The translations under genes were made by a program, and so were the position numbers. A DNA stretch of 64,000 nt, taken from positions 1 to 64,000 of the forward strand of contig CANGDR010000008.1 in assembly GCA_947452765.1 (NCBI GenBank), written 5' to 3'. Source of the DNA: Actinomycetota bacterium (GTDB taxonomy: Bacteria; Actinomycetota; Actinomycetes; S36-B12; UBA5976). Positions 48,688-59,477 of the stretch are shown here, piece after piece. The notes beneath the pieces are model-generated. The model had not been told where the DNA came from, made no database searches, and was given only the letters and a program-made list of their open reading frames with translations. Each line of letters begins with the position of its first letter. Position 1 is the stretch's first letter.

Positions 48688-49117
48688 AGTTGCGAATTTC
48701 TGGACCTTCGTAATTTGGGTCAATGTCTTCGGGGCGAAGCGCAGTAACCATACTGACTAATTCTGCTAATACGTCGCGCAAAATTCGAGCTAACAATTCC
48801 TTAGATTCCGAACGCATTTCTATCGGCCGTTGGTACAGCACAATCGCAGTTGGATTCCCCCGATCGATTCGACCTAATGGAACATGGCCACTACTCAAGG
48901 TGAGATCAGCTTTGCTTGGGATTTCTTCAAGTGCGAATTTAATGGTGCTCAGCATTTTGCCAAGACGAGCATCTAAATCTTCGACGGCATCGCGCATTTC
49001 ACGAACAAAGAATTGATCGCTGGTTTCATAACTGGGAGCAGTGTGAGGTAGGGCTGGACCGCGCAGGCCACGATCATGTCGGTCACGTTTCACACTTTTT
49101 CGATTTTGGGTGCTCAT
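48686..49117 (-). CDS. Metallopeptidase-family-like protein (zincin type 1 relative) without a clear HExxH
   Basis: DARLGKMLSTIKFALEEIP...; VLYQRPIEMRSESKELLARILRDVLAELVSMV; position next to whiB and DUF3499 matches the actinobacterial neighbourhood. Confidence 0.6.
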   Translation of the reverse strand: MSTQNRKSVKRDRHDRGLRGPALPHTAPSYETSDQFFVREMRDAVEDLDARLGKMLSTIKFALEEIPSKADLTLSSGHVPLGRIDRGNPTAIVLYQRPIEMRSESKELLARILRDVLAELVSMVTALRPEDIDPNYEGPEIRN

Positions 49118-49193
49118 TACTTCATACCCGTATGCATATTTGTAATTACTGTTCCACACCCTCCGTGCGTTTCAATACTCACTCAAACAGCCT

Positions 49194-49562
49194 ATGTCGA
49201 CTAGTTTGTCGAATGTGGGATCACGCCGTTGTTCAAAGCCGTCATGCAGTAAGCGTGCAGTCGCAACGCTGACTTATGTGTATGCCGACTCGACCGCAGT
49301 CCTGGGTCCGCTAGCCACGTATGCCGAACCACACTGCTACGACCTATGTGAGGACCATGCAACTCGGATGACTGCACCTCGCGGCTGGGATGTGGTTCGC
49401 TTGGCTGCCGATCCAGAAGCACTGAAGCCAAGCGTTGATGACATTGAGGCCCTAGCTAATGCGGTTCGTGAAGTTGGGCGTGTTGAGCGGGTTGAAAGCA
49501 CGGTGGAAGTAAATCGCAGGGGCCACTTGCGAGTTCTGCGCGATTCAGGCAACGACACGTAA
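49194..49562 (+). CDS. DUF3499 family protein
   Basis: RRCSKPSCSKRAVATLTYVYADSTAVLGPLATYAEPHCYDLCEDHATRMTAPRGWDVVRL. Confidence 0.88.
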   Translation: MSTSLSNVGSRRCSKPSCSKRAVATLTYVYADSTAVLGPLATYAEPHCYDLCEDHATRMTAPRGWDVVRLAADPEALKPSVDDIEALANAVREVGRVERVESTVEVNRRGHLRVLRDSGNDT

Positions 49563-49593
49563 TAGGCAAGTAATCCCTGAATAGACTTAAGGG

Positions 49594-50982
49594 ATGCGCG
49601 ACCTTTCCGCCTTAATTAAGGCTTATGACATTCGTGGCGTAGTTCCGGAACAGTGGGGAACTGACCTGGCTCGAGAAGTCGGCGTAGCTTTCGTAGAGGT
49701 TTTAAAAATTCGAACGACTGATGGTGGCGCGGGCCAACTCGTGGTCGGACATGACATGCGTCCAACTGGACCAGATTTAGTTTCAGCTTTTGTTGATGGT
49801 GTGACCTCCGCCGGCGTGAACGTTGTGAACATCGGACTTTGTTCAACTGATGGTTTGTATTTTGCATCGGGGCGCCTGAACATCCCAGGTGCCATGTTTA
49901 CTGCAAGTCACAACCCAGCCGAATATAACGGCATTAAGTTGTGTCGCGCCGGAGCAGCGCCGGTCGGACAAGATTCCGGCTTAGCCGAAATCCGCGAAAT
50001 GTTGGAAAGTGAATCTCTGCCTACTTATGGCGGAACTCCAGGCACGCTAACTTCGCAAGATATGTTGGCTGCATACTCGGAATACTTGCGCGAACTGGTA
50101 CCGCTAGAAAAAAGTCGACCGTTAAAAGTTGTAATTGATACCGGCAACGGGATGGGTGGCTATACCGTTCCAGCTGTACTTGGAAATCAAATCCTTAGCG
50201 GACTGCCCCTGGAAATTACTGAAATGTATTTCGAACTAGACGGAACATTTCCAAATCACGAAGCAAATCCAATTGATCCAGAAAACTTGCGCGACTTACA
50301 GAAGAAAGTTGTCGAGGTAGGTGCTGACATTGGTTTAGCTTTCGATGGGGATGCAGATAGGTGTTTCGTAGTCGATGAAAAGGGTGGAATTGTCGACCCA
50401 TCAACTTTGACTGCGTTAATAGCAACTCGAGAACTGGCTAAAGTTCCAGGTGCCACAATCATTCACAACCTAATTACTTCGCGCGCAGTGCCTGAAATTG
50501 TTTTGGAGCATGGCGGAATCCCAGTTCGCACTCGAGTTGGCCACTCGTTTATCAAAGCAACAATGGCCGAGACTGACGCAATTTTTGGTGGCGAGCACTC
50601 GGGCCATTTCTATTTCCGAGATTTCTGGAAAGCGGATTCAGGAATGCTGGCCGCAATGCACGCGTTGGCCGCTCTTGGCGAAACTACAGAGTCGACAAAA
50701 CTCAGTGATTTATTAGCGCCGTGCTTGCGATATGTAATGAGCGGGGAAATTAACACAACTGTTTCAGATGCGAAAGCAGTCATTGCTCGAATCAAAGAAA
50801 CCGCAATAACCCAAGGTTCATTAATTGACGAGTTAGATGGCTTGACCGTATCTGGCGACGGCTGGTGGTTCAACGTACGTTCCAGCAATACGGAGCCGCT
50901 CTTGCGACTTAATGTGGAAGCAAAAGATCTTGAAAATATGGCGATTGTGAGGGACGCAATCCTGGCAATGATGGTCGGGTAG
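49594..50982 (+). CDS. manB: Phosphomannomutase/phosphoglucomutase
   Basis: IKAYDIRGVVPEQWG; GAMFTASHNPAEYNGIKL; LAFDGDADRCFVVDEKG; RSSNTEPLLRLNVEA. Confidence 0.93.
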   Translation: MRDLSALIKAYDIRGVVPEQWGTDLAREVGVAFVEVLKIRTTDGGAGQLVVGHDMRPTGPDLVSAFVDGVTSAGVNVVNIGLCSTDGLYFASGRLNIPGAMFTASHNPAEYNGIKLCRAGAAPVGQDSGLAEIREMLESESLPTYGGTPGTLTSQDMLAAYSEYLRELVPLEKSRPLKVVIDTGNGMGGYTVPAVLGNQILSGLPLEITEMYFELDGTFPNHEANPIDPENLRDLQKKVVEVGADIGLAFDGDADRCFVVDEKGGIVDPSTLTALIATRELAKVPGATIIHNLITSRAVPEIVLEHGGIPVRTRVGHSFIKATMAETDAIFGGEHSGHFYFRDFWKADSGMLAAMHALAALGETTESTKLSDLLAPCLRYVMSGEINTTVSDAKAVIARIKETAITQGSLIDELDGLTVSGDGWWFNVRSSNTEPLLRLNVEAKDLENMAIVRDAILAMMVG

Positions 50983-50992
50983 TCTTGAAACC

Positions 50993-52126
50993 GTGATTAA
51001 CGACCTGTTGCTTGATGACATAGCTGGTATGGCCGTGTTGGATAAAAGCGACATGTTGGCTGCAGTTGCCAGTTCTGGTGCGCAAATGCGTGAAGCCGTA
51101 GGCACTATTGACCGCAACCTCCTTGCAAATTTGGCAGACGGTGTCCAACCTCGAAATCTAGTAATTGCTGGACTTGGTGGATCAGGTGTCGGTGGCGAGG
51201 TACTTCGCGCAGTAATCGGCAAATCAACGCCACTTCCGATTATTAGTGAACGAAGTCATAGCCTGCCCGGTTGGGTTGGCCCTATGGACGTAGTAATTGG
51301 AGTTTCCTGCTCTGGCATGACCGAGGAAACCTTGAGCATGACTGCCGAAGCCGGTCGACGTGGCGCGCGTGTAATCACGATTGGAGCTGCTGGAAGCGAC
51401 CTGGAAAAACTTTCCGGCACGATCAGTGGCGCAACTCATTTCGCAATCGACGCAAAAGGTCGAAGTCCGCGTGCTTCACTTTGGACGCACGCGACTCCGC
51501 TTTTAATGGTGGCTAACGCACTAGGTATCACTCACATTGATGAAAAAGAATTTGATATCGCCGCTGACTTAATGGATGAAATTAGTGTCGCCAATGGTCC
51601 TTCAGTTTCCACTTTAGAAAACCCAGCCAAGATATTGGCGCTTTCGTGCGCTGAATCATTTCCTATGGTTTGGGGAACTGGAATGATCGGGGCAACAGCG
51701 GCGGCTCGATTTATGGCGCAACTTGCTGAAAACTCAAAACTTCCTTCGGCCCATGGTGAATTACCTGAAGTAGGGCATAACCAAATTGTTGCCTTCGATG
51801 GCGTACTTGCTGGAGCTGCGCCAGCAAAAGATATTTTCCGTGATCGGGAACATGATGTAACCGATCGTCGAACTCACCTTTATATTTTGCGTGACACTAA
51901 CGAGCATCCCGCAGTTGAAAAACGAATTGGTATCGTTGAAAAAATCGCAAACGAACGCGACGTACCGGTTACCTTGATACAGGCGCAAGGCAATCATGCA
52001 ATTAGTCGGCTGGCTTCGTTAATTATTCCGACCGACTGGGCAAGTGTTTATGCTGGCCTTGCTATGGGCCTTGACCCATCTGAAATCAGCACGATAAGCC
52101 AGCTCAAAGCCGGACTATCGAGTTAA
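50993..52126 (+). CDS. SIS-domain phosphomannose/phosphoglucose isomerase-type protein
   Basis: NLVIAGLGGSGVGGEVLRAVIG; IGVSCSGMTEETLSM; EVGHNQIVAFDG. Confidence 0.85.
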   Translation: MINDLLLDDIAGMAVLDKSDMLAAVASSGAQMREAVGTIDRNLLANLADGVQPRNLVIAGLGGSGVGGEVLRAVIGKSTPLPIISERSHSLPGWVGPMDVVIGVSCSGMTEETLSMTAEAGRRGARVITIGAAGSDLEKLSGTISGATHFAIDAKGRSPRASLWTHATPLLMVANALGITHIDEKEFDIAADLMDEISVANGPSVSTLENPAKILALSCAESFPMVWGTGMIGATAAARFMAQLAENSKLPSAHGELPEVGHNQIVAFDGVLAGAAPAKDIFRDREHDVTDRRTHLYILRDTNEHPAVEKRIGIVEKIANERDVPVTLIQAQGNHAISRLASLIIPTDWASVYAGLAMGLDPSEISTISQLKAGLSS

Positions 52127-52137
52127 CTGTTGAACTT

Positions 52138-53052
52138 ATGAGCACCGAAGGCGGTACGAAAGCTGTCGTAGCTGCATTAATGGCAAACACTGGAATTGCA
52201 ATCAGCAAATTTGTGTCATTTGCAATAACGGGATCAACGTCGATGTTGTCGGAAGCGATTCACTCAGTTTCAGATTCGTTAAACCAGGTCCTTTTGCTAG
52301 TCGGCGGTAAGCGATCCGAGCGCGAAGCAAACGAACAATATCAATTTGGCTACGGCCGAGTTCGATATATTTATGGATTTATAGTTGCGATCGTGTTGTT
52401 TGTCATTGGTGGCGTCTATTCGCTTTATGAGGGTTGGCATAAGTGGTCACATCCAGAAGCCGTACATAATTTTGGAATAGCTATCGGAGTCCTATTAATT
52501 GCAATTATTTTGGAATCGCTATCGTTTCGAACTGCGATAACGGAAGCGAACAAAGTTCGAGGCAGTAGATCCTTCCCACAGTTCATTCAAGACGCTCGTC
52601 AGCCTGAACTACCTGTTATTTTGCTCGAAGACTTCGGCGCACTAATTGGTTTGATATTTGCGCTAATTGGCGTGAGCCTTGCAGTGATAACTGGAGATGG
52701 TCGCTGGGATGGCATGGGTGCTATGGCTATCGGAAGTCTCCTAATTGTCATTGCCGTTATTTTGGTGCGAGAAATGACGTCAATGCTGGTGGGCGAGAGC
52801 GCACTGCCCGAGGAATACGAAGCTGTTAAAGCTGCACTCGAATCTGCACCACTGGTAGAGCGAGTAATTCACCTGCGCACCTTGCACGTAGGGCCAGATT
52901 CACTCTTGGTAGGTGCCAAGATCGCTATTACTCATAGTCAAACTGCGGAAGATATTGCTCGTGGCATTGATGAGGCAGAGCGCCTACTTCGAGCCGCTGT
53001 TCCAAGTGCCCAGTATGTATTTCTAGAGCCGGACTTTGATCGAAGCAAATAG
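52138..53052 (+). CDS. Cation diffusion facilitator (CDF) transporter
   Basis: ALMANTGIAISKFVSFAITGSTSMLSEAIHSVSDSLNQVLLLVGGKRS; several TM segments. Confidence 0.9.
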   Translation: MSTEGGTKAVVAALMANTGIAISKFVSFAITGSTSMLSEAIHSVSDSLNQVLLLVGGKRSEREANEQYQFGYGRVRYIYGFIVAIVLFVIGGVYSLYEGWHKWSHPEAVHNFGIAIGVLLIAIILESLSFRTAITEANKVRGSRSFPQFIQDARQPELPVILLEDFGALIGLIFALIGVSLAVITGDGRWDGMGAMAIGSLLIVIAVILVREMTSMLVGESALPEEYEAVKAALESAPLVERVIHLRTLHVGPDSLLVGAKIAITHSQTAEDIARGIDEAERLLRAAVPSAQYVFLEPDFDRSK

Positions 53053-53158
53053 TCCACAGCGTCAATGCTTTTCATGATTCTTAAATAGGAATGGGCAAGC
53101 CAGTTCTCTCGTTGCCATATTGATGTGCCACAATAGGGGTAGCCGCTAGCCATCGAAG

Positions 53159-53197
53159 CCTCGTGACGTTGCGGAAACAATCACAATTTTCACGAGG
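53159..53197 (+). promoter_or_regulatory. Candidate SD-sequestering hairpin in the ahcY leader
   Basis: CCTCGTGA (53159-53166) pairs perfectly with TCACGAGG (53190-53197); the 3' arm overlaps GAGGAG, 7 nt before the ATG at 53207. Confidence 0.45.
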
Positions 53198-53206
53198 AGC
53201 ACTTCC

Positions 53207-54652
53207 ATGCCGCTTGGCCCAAATGACTACAAGGTTGCCGACCTTTCGCTTGCCGAATTTGGTCGCAATGAAATCCGCTTAGCTGAAAACGAAATGCCTG
53301 GCCTAATGGCTATGCGTGCTGAATTCGGAACCAGCAAGCCACTTAAGGGCGCTCGCGTAATGGGATCCCTTCACATGACAATCCAGACCGCAGTTTTGAT
53401 TGAGACTTTAGTTGAACTAGGCGCCGACGTGCGCTGGGTATCGTGCAATATTTTCTCAACGCAAGATCATGCCGCTGCCGCAGTTGCAGTTGGCCCCAAC
53501 GGAACTGTTGATGCACCAAATGGCATTCCAGTATTCGCTTGGAAGGGCGAAAGTCTCGAAGAATATTGGTGGTGCACCGAGCAGGCGCTGCTTTGGCCGG
53601 GCCAAACCGGTCCAAACATGATCCTTGATGACGGTGGCGACGCAACGATGCTCGTACACAAGGGAACCGAATTTGAAAAGGCTGGCTTTGTGCCAGATCC
53701 TGCCGGAGCAGACTCAGAAGAATACGGCGTAGTGCTTTCGTTACTTCAGCGCTCACTTGGTGAAGATCCAAAGCGTTGGACCACAGTTGGTTCGGAAATC
53801 ATGGGAGTAACCGAAGAAACCACAACCGGGGTACTTCGCCTTTATGACATGTTCCGCGATGGAACTTTGATGTTCCCAGCAATCAACGTCAATGACTCAG
53901 TAACCAAGTCTAAGTTCGATAACAAGTACGGCACTCGCCACAGCTTGATTGATGGCATCAACCGCGCAACTGACACTTTGATCGGTGGCAAGGTTGCAGT
54001 CGTTTGTGGTTACGGCGATGTCGGTAAGGGTTCGGCTGAGTCACTTCGCGGTCAGGGCGCTCGCGTTATCGTTACCGAAATCGATCCGATCTGTGCACTG
54101 CAGGCAGCTATGGATGGTTACCAAGTTCTTCCGATCGAAGACGTTATCGGTACTGCCGACATTTTTATCACCGCAACTGGTAACAAAGATGTAATCAGTG
54201 TCGAGCACATGTCCCAGATGAAGCACCAAGCTATTGTGGGCAACATCGGTCACTTCGACAATGAAATCGACATTGCTGGATTGCAGCAGTACCCAGGCAT
54301 TGTTCGGCGTAACATCAAGCCACAGGTTGATGAATGGATCTTCCCAGATGGCCACAGCATCATCATGTTGTCCGAAGGTCGCTTGTTAAACCTTGGTAAC
54401 GCAACTGGTCACCCATCCTTCGTAATGAGCAACTCGTTCACTAACCAGGTTCTAGCTCAGATCGAACTTTTCACCAAGCAGGATGAGTATGAACTTGGCG
54501 TGCACGTGCTACCAAAGCACTTAGATGAAAAGGTAGCTCGCTTGCATCTTTCCGCGCTAGGCGTGAAGTTAACTGAACTTTCAAAGACTCAGGCTGATTA
54601 CCTCGGCGTGGATGTCGACGGTCCTTACAAGTCGGATCACTATCGTTACTAG
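53207..54652 (+). CDS. ahcY: Adenosylhomocysteinase
   Basis: [86 protein letters not shown]-terminus. Confidence 0.98.
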   Translation: MPLGPNDYKVADLSLAEFGRNEIRLAENEMPGLMAMRAEFGTSKPLKGARVMGSLHMTIQTAVLIETLVELGADVRWVSCNIFSTQDHAAAAVAVGPNGTVDAPNGIPVFAWKGESLEEYWWCTEQALLWPGQTGPNMILDDGGDATMLVHKGTEFEKAGFVPDPAGADSEEYGVVLSLLQRSLGEDPKRWTTVGSEIMGVTEETTTGVLRLYDMFRDGTLMFPAINVNDSVTKSKFDNKYGTRHSLIDGINRATDTLIGGKVAVVCGYGDVGKGSAESLRGQGARVIVTEIDPICALQAAMDGYQVLPIEDVIGTADIFITATGNKDVISVEHMSQMKHQAIVGNIGHFDNEIDIAGLQQYPGIVRRNIKPQVDEWIFPDGHSIIMLSEGRLLNLGNATGHPSFVMSNSFTNQVLAQIELFTKQDEYELGVHVLPKHLDEKVARLHLSALGVKLTELSKTQADYLGVDVDGPYKSDHYRY

Positions 54653-54654
54653 GG

Positions 54655-55434
54655 ATGGATTCCTTTTCGCCCCAAAGCTCAAACGGCGCTTCCGGTTATC
54701 CGGGGGCGCCGTGGGCATTTCGGCGCGCCTTGGCTCGGGATGAAAATTTAGTTTTCCCAACCTGGGGTATGGGTGATGCAACTATCGCCTTAGTAGGTGC
54801 GGCAGCAACTGGAGTCATCGCAGGCTTCTTATTAATGCAACTTCACATAGATCCAGCAAATGGCTGGGGCTTAATAATTTCATTCGTAACGCCTTGGATA
54901 TTTCTTATTGGTTGGCCAGTCTTTGCAACGTTAACCAAAGGCAATGGTCCAAAACTTGATTTGGGATTAGCAGCGGCCTCGCAACATCGGCGCCTGGGAG
55001 TTATTGCTGGCCTTGTTTCTCTAGGTGGTGCGTTAGCGGTTGCTTTTGTCATTACAAAATTATTTGGACCACTTTCTTCAACCGCAGGCGATGTTGGGAA
55101 GTCACAGCACGGATTCGTGTTAATAGTTTTTGTATTGTTGGCAATGTTTGGCGCCCCGATTGCCGAAGAGATCGCATTTCGCGGAATGCTGTATGGCGCA
55201 TTATCTAAGGCATATATTCCGCAATGGGCGGTTGTGGTAATCACGGCCGCAGTTTTTGCGCTATTTCACTTCGAACCAAAACGATTCCTAGTCCTATTTG
55301 TAATTGGCTTGGTGCTAGGCGAAGTGCGTCGTCGCACTGGATCTACGGTCGCGGCCATAATCGCGCACTCGATCAACAACACTCCACCTGCCATCGGCAT
55401 CCTGATAGCTGGGTTAGGTTTGCTCGGGAAATAA
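54655..55434 (+). CDS. CPBP-family intramembrane metalloprotease
   Basis: PIAEEIAFRGMLYGAL; FALFHFEPKRFLVLFVIGLVLGEVRRRTGSTVAAIIAHSINN. Confidence 0.9.
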   Translation: MDSFSPQSSNGASGYPGAPWAFRRALARDENLVFPTWGMGDATIALVGAAATGVIAGFLLMQLHIDPANGWGLIISFVTPWIFLIGWPVFATLTKGNGPKLDLGLAAASQHRRLGVIAGLVSLGGALAVAFVITKLFGPLSSTAGDVGKSQHGFVLIVFVLLAMFGAPIAEEIAFRGMLYGALSKAYIPQWAVVVITAAVFALFHFEPKRFLVLFVIGLVLGEVRRRTGSTVAAIIAHSINNTPPAIGILIAGLGLLGK

Positions 55435-55458
55435 CAGGCTTTTGTTTCAACTAGGCTT

Positions 55459-56625
55459 ATGACAGTGAGCGCACAAATTGCAGGAACTCCAATCGTCGGA
55501 GTCATCGGCGGTGGCCAACTAGCCCGCATGATGCAGCCTGCAGCAATTAACTTAGGTATTCATCTTCGGGTGCTATCAGCCACCGCAACAGACAGCGCGG
55601 CACAAGTTATCCCAGACACAGTTGTTGGATCACATGAAGACTGGGAAGCTCTAAAAGCATTTGCACAGGGTTGTGACGTCGTAACCTTTGATCACGAGCA
55701 CGTACCGACTGAATTTCTTGAAGAGTTAATCAAGCTTGGGGTTGCCGTACGACCGGGACCGCATGCCTTGCAATACGCACAAGACAAAATTTTGATGCGA
55801 ACTGCATTGACTGAGGCTGGGATTGCGTGTCCGCAATGGAAAGAAATAACTTCGGAAGCAGACCTAGCAGCATTTGGTGAAACCGTAGGTTGGCCACTAG
55901 TACTTAAAACTGCTCGTGGTGGTTATGACGGCAAAGGTGTTTGGCTTGTCAAGGCCCAATCGGAAGCTATCGGTGTAGTTAACCAAATACACGAAGCTGG
56001 AAATCGAGTGCTTGCAGAAGAGTTAGTCCTATTTACGCGCGAACTTGCAGCTCAAGTGGCTCGTAGCCCACATGGTCAATGTGTTGCTTACCCAGTTGTG
56101 AAGTCAACCCAGACTGATGGCATATGCCACGAAGTAATTGCACCTTGTCCAGATCTTGATCAAGAGCGAGCAGCACGGGTTCAGGCAATGGCAATCACGA
56201 TTGCAAATACATTAGATGTTCACGGCATGCTTGCAGTAGAACTTTTTGATACTGGTTCGGAAATCTTGGTTAATGAACTTGCAATGCGCCCTCACAACTC
56301 TGGGCACTGGTCAATGGATGGTGCGGTAACGAGTCAGTTTGAAAACCATTTGCGCGCAATTTTGGATTGGCCGCTTGGATCCCCAGCGCCAACGAGCCCA
56401 GCAACCGTGATGGTGAATTTGCTAGGCAAAGATGTTGATAATTTACACAGTGCATTTCGCCATGTAATGGCGCGTGATCCAGGGATCAAGGTTCATTTGT
56501 ATGGGAAAACCGTTAAGCCGGGTCGCAAAATTGGTCATGTGAATGCCACAGGTGGCAACATTGGAGACTTACTGCAACGTGCTTGGCACGCGGCCGACTA
56601 CCTAACGGGAGTAATCGATGAGTAA
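55459..56625 (+). CDS. purK: 5-(carboxyamino)imidazole ribonucleotide synthase
   Basis: [68 protein letters not shown]. Confidence 0.96.
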   Translation: MTVSAQIAGTPIVGVIGGGQLARMMQPAAINLGIHLRVLSATATDSAAQVIPDTVVGSHEDWEALKAFAQGCDVVTFDHEHVPTEFLEELIKLGVAVRPGPHALQYAQDKILMRTALTEAGIACPQWKEITSEADLAAFGETVGWPLVLKTARGGYDGKGVWLVKAQSEAIGVVNQIHEAGNRVLAEELVLFTRELAAQVARSPHGQCVAYPVVKSTQTDGICHEVIAPCPDLDQERAARVQAMAITIANTLDVHGMLAVELFDTGSEILVNELAMRPHNSGHWSMDGAVTSQFENHLRAILDWPLGSPAPTSPATVMVNLLGKDVDNLHSAFRHVMARDPGIKVHLYGKTVKPGRKIGHVNATGGNIGDLLQRAWHAADYLTGVIDE

Positions 56626-57151
56626 TTCACCACTTGTTGGAATCATCATGGGTAGCGACTCGGACTGGGAAACCATGAAGGCAGCTGTTGACATTCTTGA
56701 TGAACTTGGCATTTCACATGAGGCAGAAGTTGTTTCAGCTCATCGCATGCCCGAAGACATGGTTACCTACGCAAAGGCAGCAGCTAACAAAGGAATCCGA
56801 GTAATAATTGCGGGCGCCGGTGGCGCTGCTCACTTACCAGGCATGGTTGCTTCGATCACTACGCTTCCGGTTATTGGTATTCCGGTGCCGCTTCAACACC
56901 TAGACGGTCTGGATTCACTGTTATCAATCGTTCAGATGCCAGCAGGCGTTCCAGTCGCAACTGTAGGTATCGGAAATGCAAAGAATGCAGGATTACTAGC
57001 GGCTCGAATTATTTCCAGTGCGGGCGATGAATTCGGAAACGGAATTGCGAGCAAATTAGATAAGTTCCAGGTCGATATGCGACAGATCGCAATCGACAAA
57101 GGCGATGCACTTAAAGCGCAGCTAGCGAACCTGGCTTCCCAAGATAAGTAA
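56618..57151 (+). CDS. purE: 5-(carboxyamino)imidazole ribonucleotide mutase
   Basis: [57 protein letters not shown]. Confidence 0.97.
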   Translation: MSNSPLVGIIMGSDSDWETMKAAVDILDELGISHEAEVVSAHRMPEDMVTYAKAAANKGIRVIIAGAGGAAHLPGMVASITTLPVIGIPVPLQHLDGLDSLLSIVQMPAGVPVATVGIGNAKNAGLLAARIISSAGDEFGNGIASKLDKFQVDMRQIAIDKGDALKAQLANLASQDK

Positions 57152-58442
57152 TGTGCCACCCGGCATTTGACCACACTTCACGATCCAAAACATTTCTGCC
57201 ATCAATGATGCGCTTACATGAAACTTTTTCGCCCAACGTAGCTGGATTCAAATCACGGTAGTTTTTCCATTCAGTTAAATGTAAAACTAAATCTGCATTG
57301 GCGAATGCTTCAGAAACATCATCGATTGCTGTTACCGGCAAATTCCGAGCGCGAACTTGTGGCAAGGCAACTGGATCATGTAACTGGACTGCTGCACCAG
57401 AATTTGCTAAGGCAAGTGCAATATCTAGTGCCGGGGAATCTCGAATGTCATCGCTATCAGGCTTGAAAGCTGCCCCAAGAATTGTTATGGTCTTGCCGTC
57501 AATTGAGCCAAGTGCTTCCCGAGCCAACTCAACCATGCGTGCCCGTCGGGACTTATTCACACTGTCGACATTCTTTAAGAATTCAAATTGCTCGCCAAGG
57601 CCAAGTTCATTAGCGCGTGCTTGTAGTGCGCGGATATCCTTCGGCAGACAGCCACCGCCGAAACCGATCCCGGCGTTTAAGAAACGACGTCCTATGCGCG
57701 AGTCGTGGCCGATTGCGTCAGCAAGGGTTCCCACGTCTGCACCAACTTTGTCAGCTAGGTCTGCAAAAGCATTGATAAATGAAATCTTTGTAGCAAGGAA
57801 TGCATTGGCGGCAACCTTAACAAGTTCAGCAGTTGCATAGTCAGTCGAGATTAGTGGGGCATCATTCTTGAGTGCCGATGCATAAACTTCCCGAAGCACT
57901 TCAACATCAGAGCTATGTGAAACCCCGAGAACAATTCGATCTGGGTAAAGCGTGTCTTTAACCGCAAAACCTTCGCGTAGGAATTCGGGATTCCAAACTA
58001 AGTGCACATCTTTGCCGGCTGGTGAATTCGCTTCGAAGTAGTCAGCGATCCATTGTGCGGTACCCACAGGCACGGTGGACTTTCCAACAACAATGCAAGG
58101 TTTTGAAAGTAGCGGAGCAAGCGTGGCAACTGCAGCGCGAATCTGCCCCATGTCGGCAGCGTCAGAACCTGCAGATTGTGGGGTGCCGACACAAAGGAAA
58201 TGCACATCAGCGCCGACTGCAACGTCACTCCAGGAGGAAGTGAAGGCAAGATTTCCTGAAGCTATCGAAGCTTGCAGCAATTCTGGCAACTCTGGCTCGT
58301 GAAACGGCACGGTTCCAACCGAAAGTGCCGCGATCTTTACTTCATCGATATCTAGGGCAACCACGCTGTGACCCAAGCTGGCCATGCAAGCGGCATGGGT
58401 GACGCCTAGATATCCTGTGCCAATTACGGAGAGACGTGCCAT
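57111..58442 (-). CDS. ugd: UDP-glucose 6-dehydrogenase-like nucleotide sugar dehydrogenase
   Basis: [70 protein letters not shown]. Confidence 0.92.
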   Translation of the reverse strand: MARLSVIGTGYLGVTHAACMASLGHSVVALDIDEVKIAALSVGTVPFHEPELPELLQASIASGNLAFTSSWSDVAVGADVHFLCVGTPQSAGSDAADMGQIRAAVATLAPLLSKPCIVVGKSTVPVGTAQWIADYFEANSPAGKDVHLVWNPEFLREGFAVKDTLYPDRIVLGVSHSSDVEVLREVYASALKNDAPLISTDYATAELVKVAANAFLATKISFINAFADLADKVGADVGTLADAIGHDSRIGRRFLNAGIGFGGGCLPKDIRALQARANELGLGEQFEFLKNVDSVNKSRRARMVELAREALGSIDGKTITILGAAFKPDSDDIRDSPALDIALALANSGAAVQLHDPVALPQVRARNLPVTAIDDVSEAFANADLVLHLTEWKNYRDLNPATLGEKVSCKRIIDGRNVLDREVWSNAGWHITYLGKPGSLAAL

Positions 58443-58475
58443 TGAAGCAGTTTACCGAACCGATAGCGTTGACCT

Positions 58476-59477
58476 GTGACGCAATGGCCAGATGTAGCAG
58501 TAGTTATTCCCGTTCTCAATGAAGAGAACTACTTATCGGCTGCTGTGCAGGCAATTCTTGCGCAGGATTACGCGGGCAAAATGCACGTCGTATTAGCCCT
58601 CGGGCCATCATCAGATCAAACTAATTCAGTCGCTGCGCAACTTTGTGCCTCCGATGTGCGAGTCACTTCGGTTCCTAATCCAACAGGACGCACTCCAGAA
58701 GGACTTAATGCTGCGTTAGCAGCAACAACCGAACCAATTGTGGTTCGAGTGGATGCTCATAGCGAACTCTCTGAAGGTTATATTCGTAAAGCAGTTGAGA
58801 CATTGCAACGCACCGGTGCGGATAACGTCGGTGGCATTATGGGCGCCCGCGGCGTAACTAAATTTGAAAATGCTGTTGCTGCTGCGATGACTTCGCCGCT
58901 TGGCGTTGGTTCCGCTTCATTTCACACCGGTGGAGTCGAGGGTCCTGCAGAAACGGTTTATCTCGGAGTATTCCAAAGAGCTGCGCTGGAACGTATAGGG
59001 GGATACGACCCTGCATTTACCAGAGCACAAGACTGGGAAATGAATTATCGAATCCGTGCAACTGGGGGCGTAGTTTGGTTTAATCCAGAACTATTCGTCA
59101 CTTACCGCCCAAGACCATCGATTCGCAAACTTGCAAAACAGTATTTTCAATATGGATCTTGGCGTCATGAAGTTATGCGTCGCCATCCAGAAACTCGCAG
59201 AACTAAGTCGGCATTGCGTTACTACGCACCGCCGATAGCAGTACTTGGTGTCATCGGCGGCACAATTGCTGGTTACCTCGGCAGTGCACTACAAATATTC
59301 CCACTAGCATTTTGGGGATTCTTGGCACCAGTTGGATATCTGGCGCTGACTATAGCTTCTTCACTTAGTTTGGCCAAGCGTGCAAAAACTGGCGCATTCT
59401 GGTTGCCAGTCGTGTTAGTAACTATGCAAATGTCCTGGGGTATCGGGTTCTTGGTCAGCAAGCGGAAACTTACTTAG
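58476..59477 (+). CDS. GT2 glycosyltransferase with C-terminal TM segments (ExoA-like)
   Basis: VAVVIPVLNEENYLSAAVQAILAQDYAG; VVRVDAHSELSEGYIRKAVETL; C-terminal hydrophobic helices. Confidence 0.87.
   Translation: MTQWPDVAVVIPVLNEENYLSAAVQAILAQDYAGKMHVVLALGPSSDQTNSVAAQLCASDVRVTSVPNPTGRTPEGLNAALAATTEPIVVRVDAHSELSEGYIRKAVETLQRTGADNVGGIMGARGVTKFENAVAAAMTSPLGVGSASFHTGGVEGPAETVYLGVFQRAALERIGGYDPAFTRAQDWEMNYRIRATGGVVWFNPELFVTYRPRPSIRKLAKQYFQYGSWRHEVMRRHPETRRTKSALRYYAPPIAVLGVIGGTIAGYLGSALQIFPLAFWGFLAPVGYLALTIASSLSLAKRAKTGAFWLPVVLVTMQMSWGIGFLVSKRKLT

Noticed and set aside
53100-53206. SAH riboswitch upstream of ahcY
   Set aside because: The known conserved core could not be recognised; only a simple SD-covering hairpin is supported.
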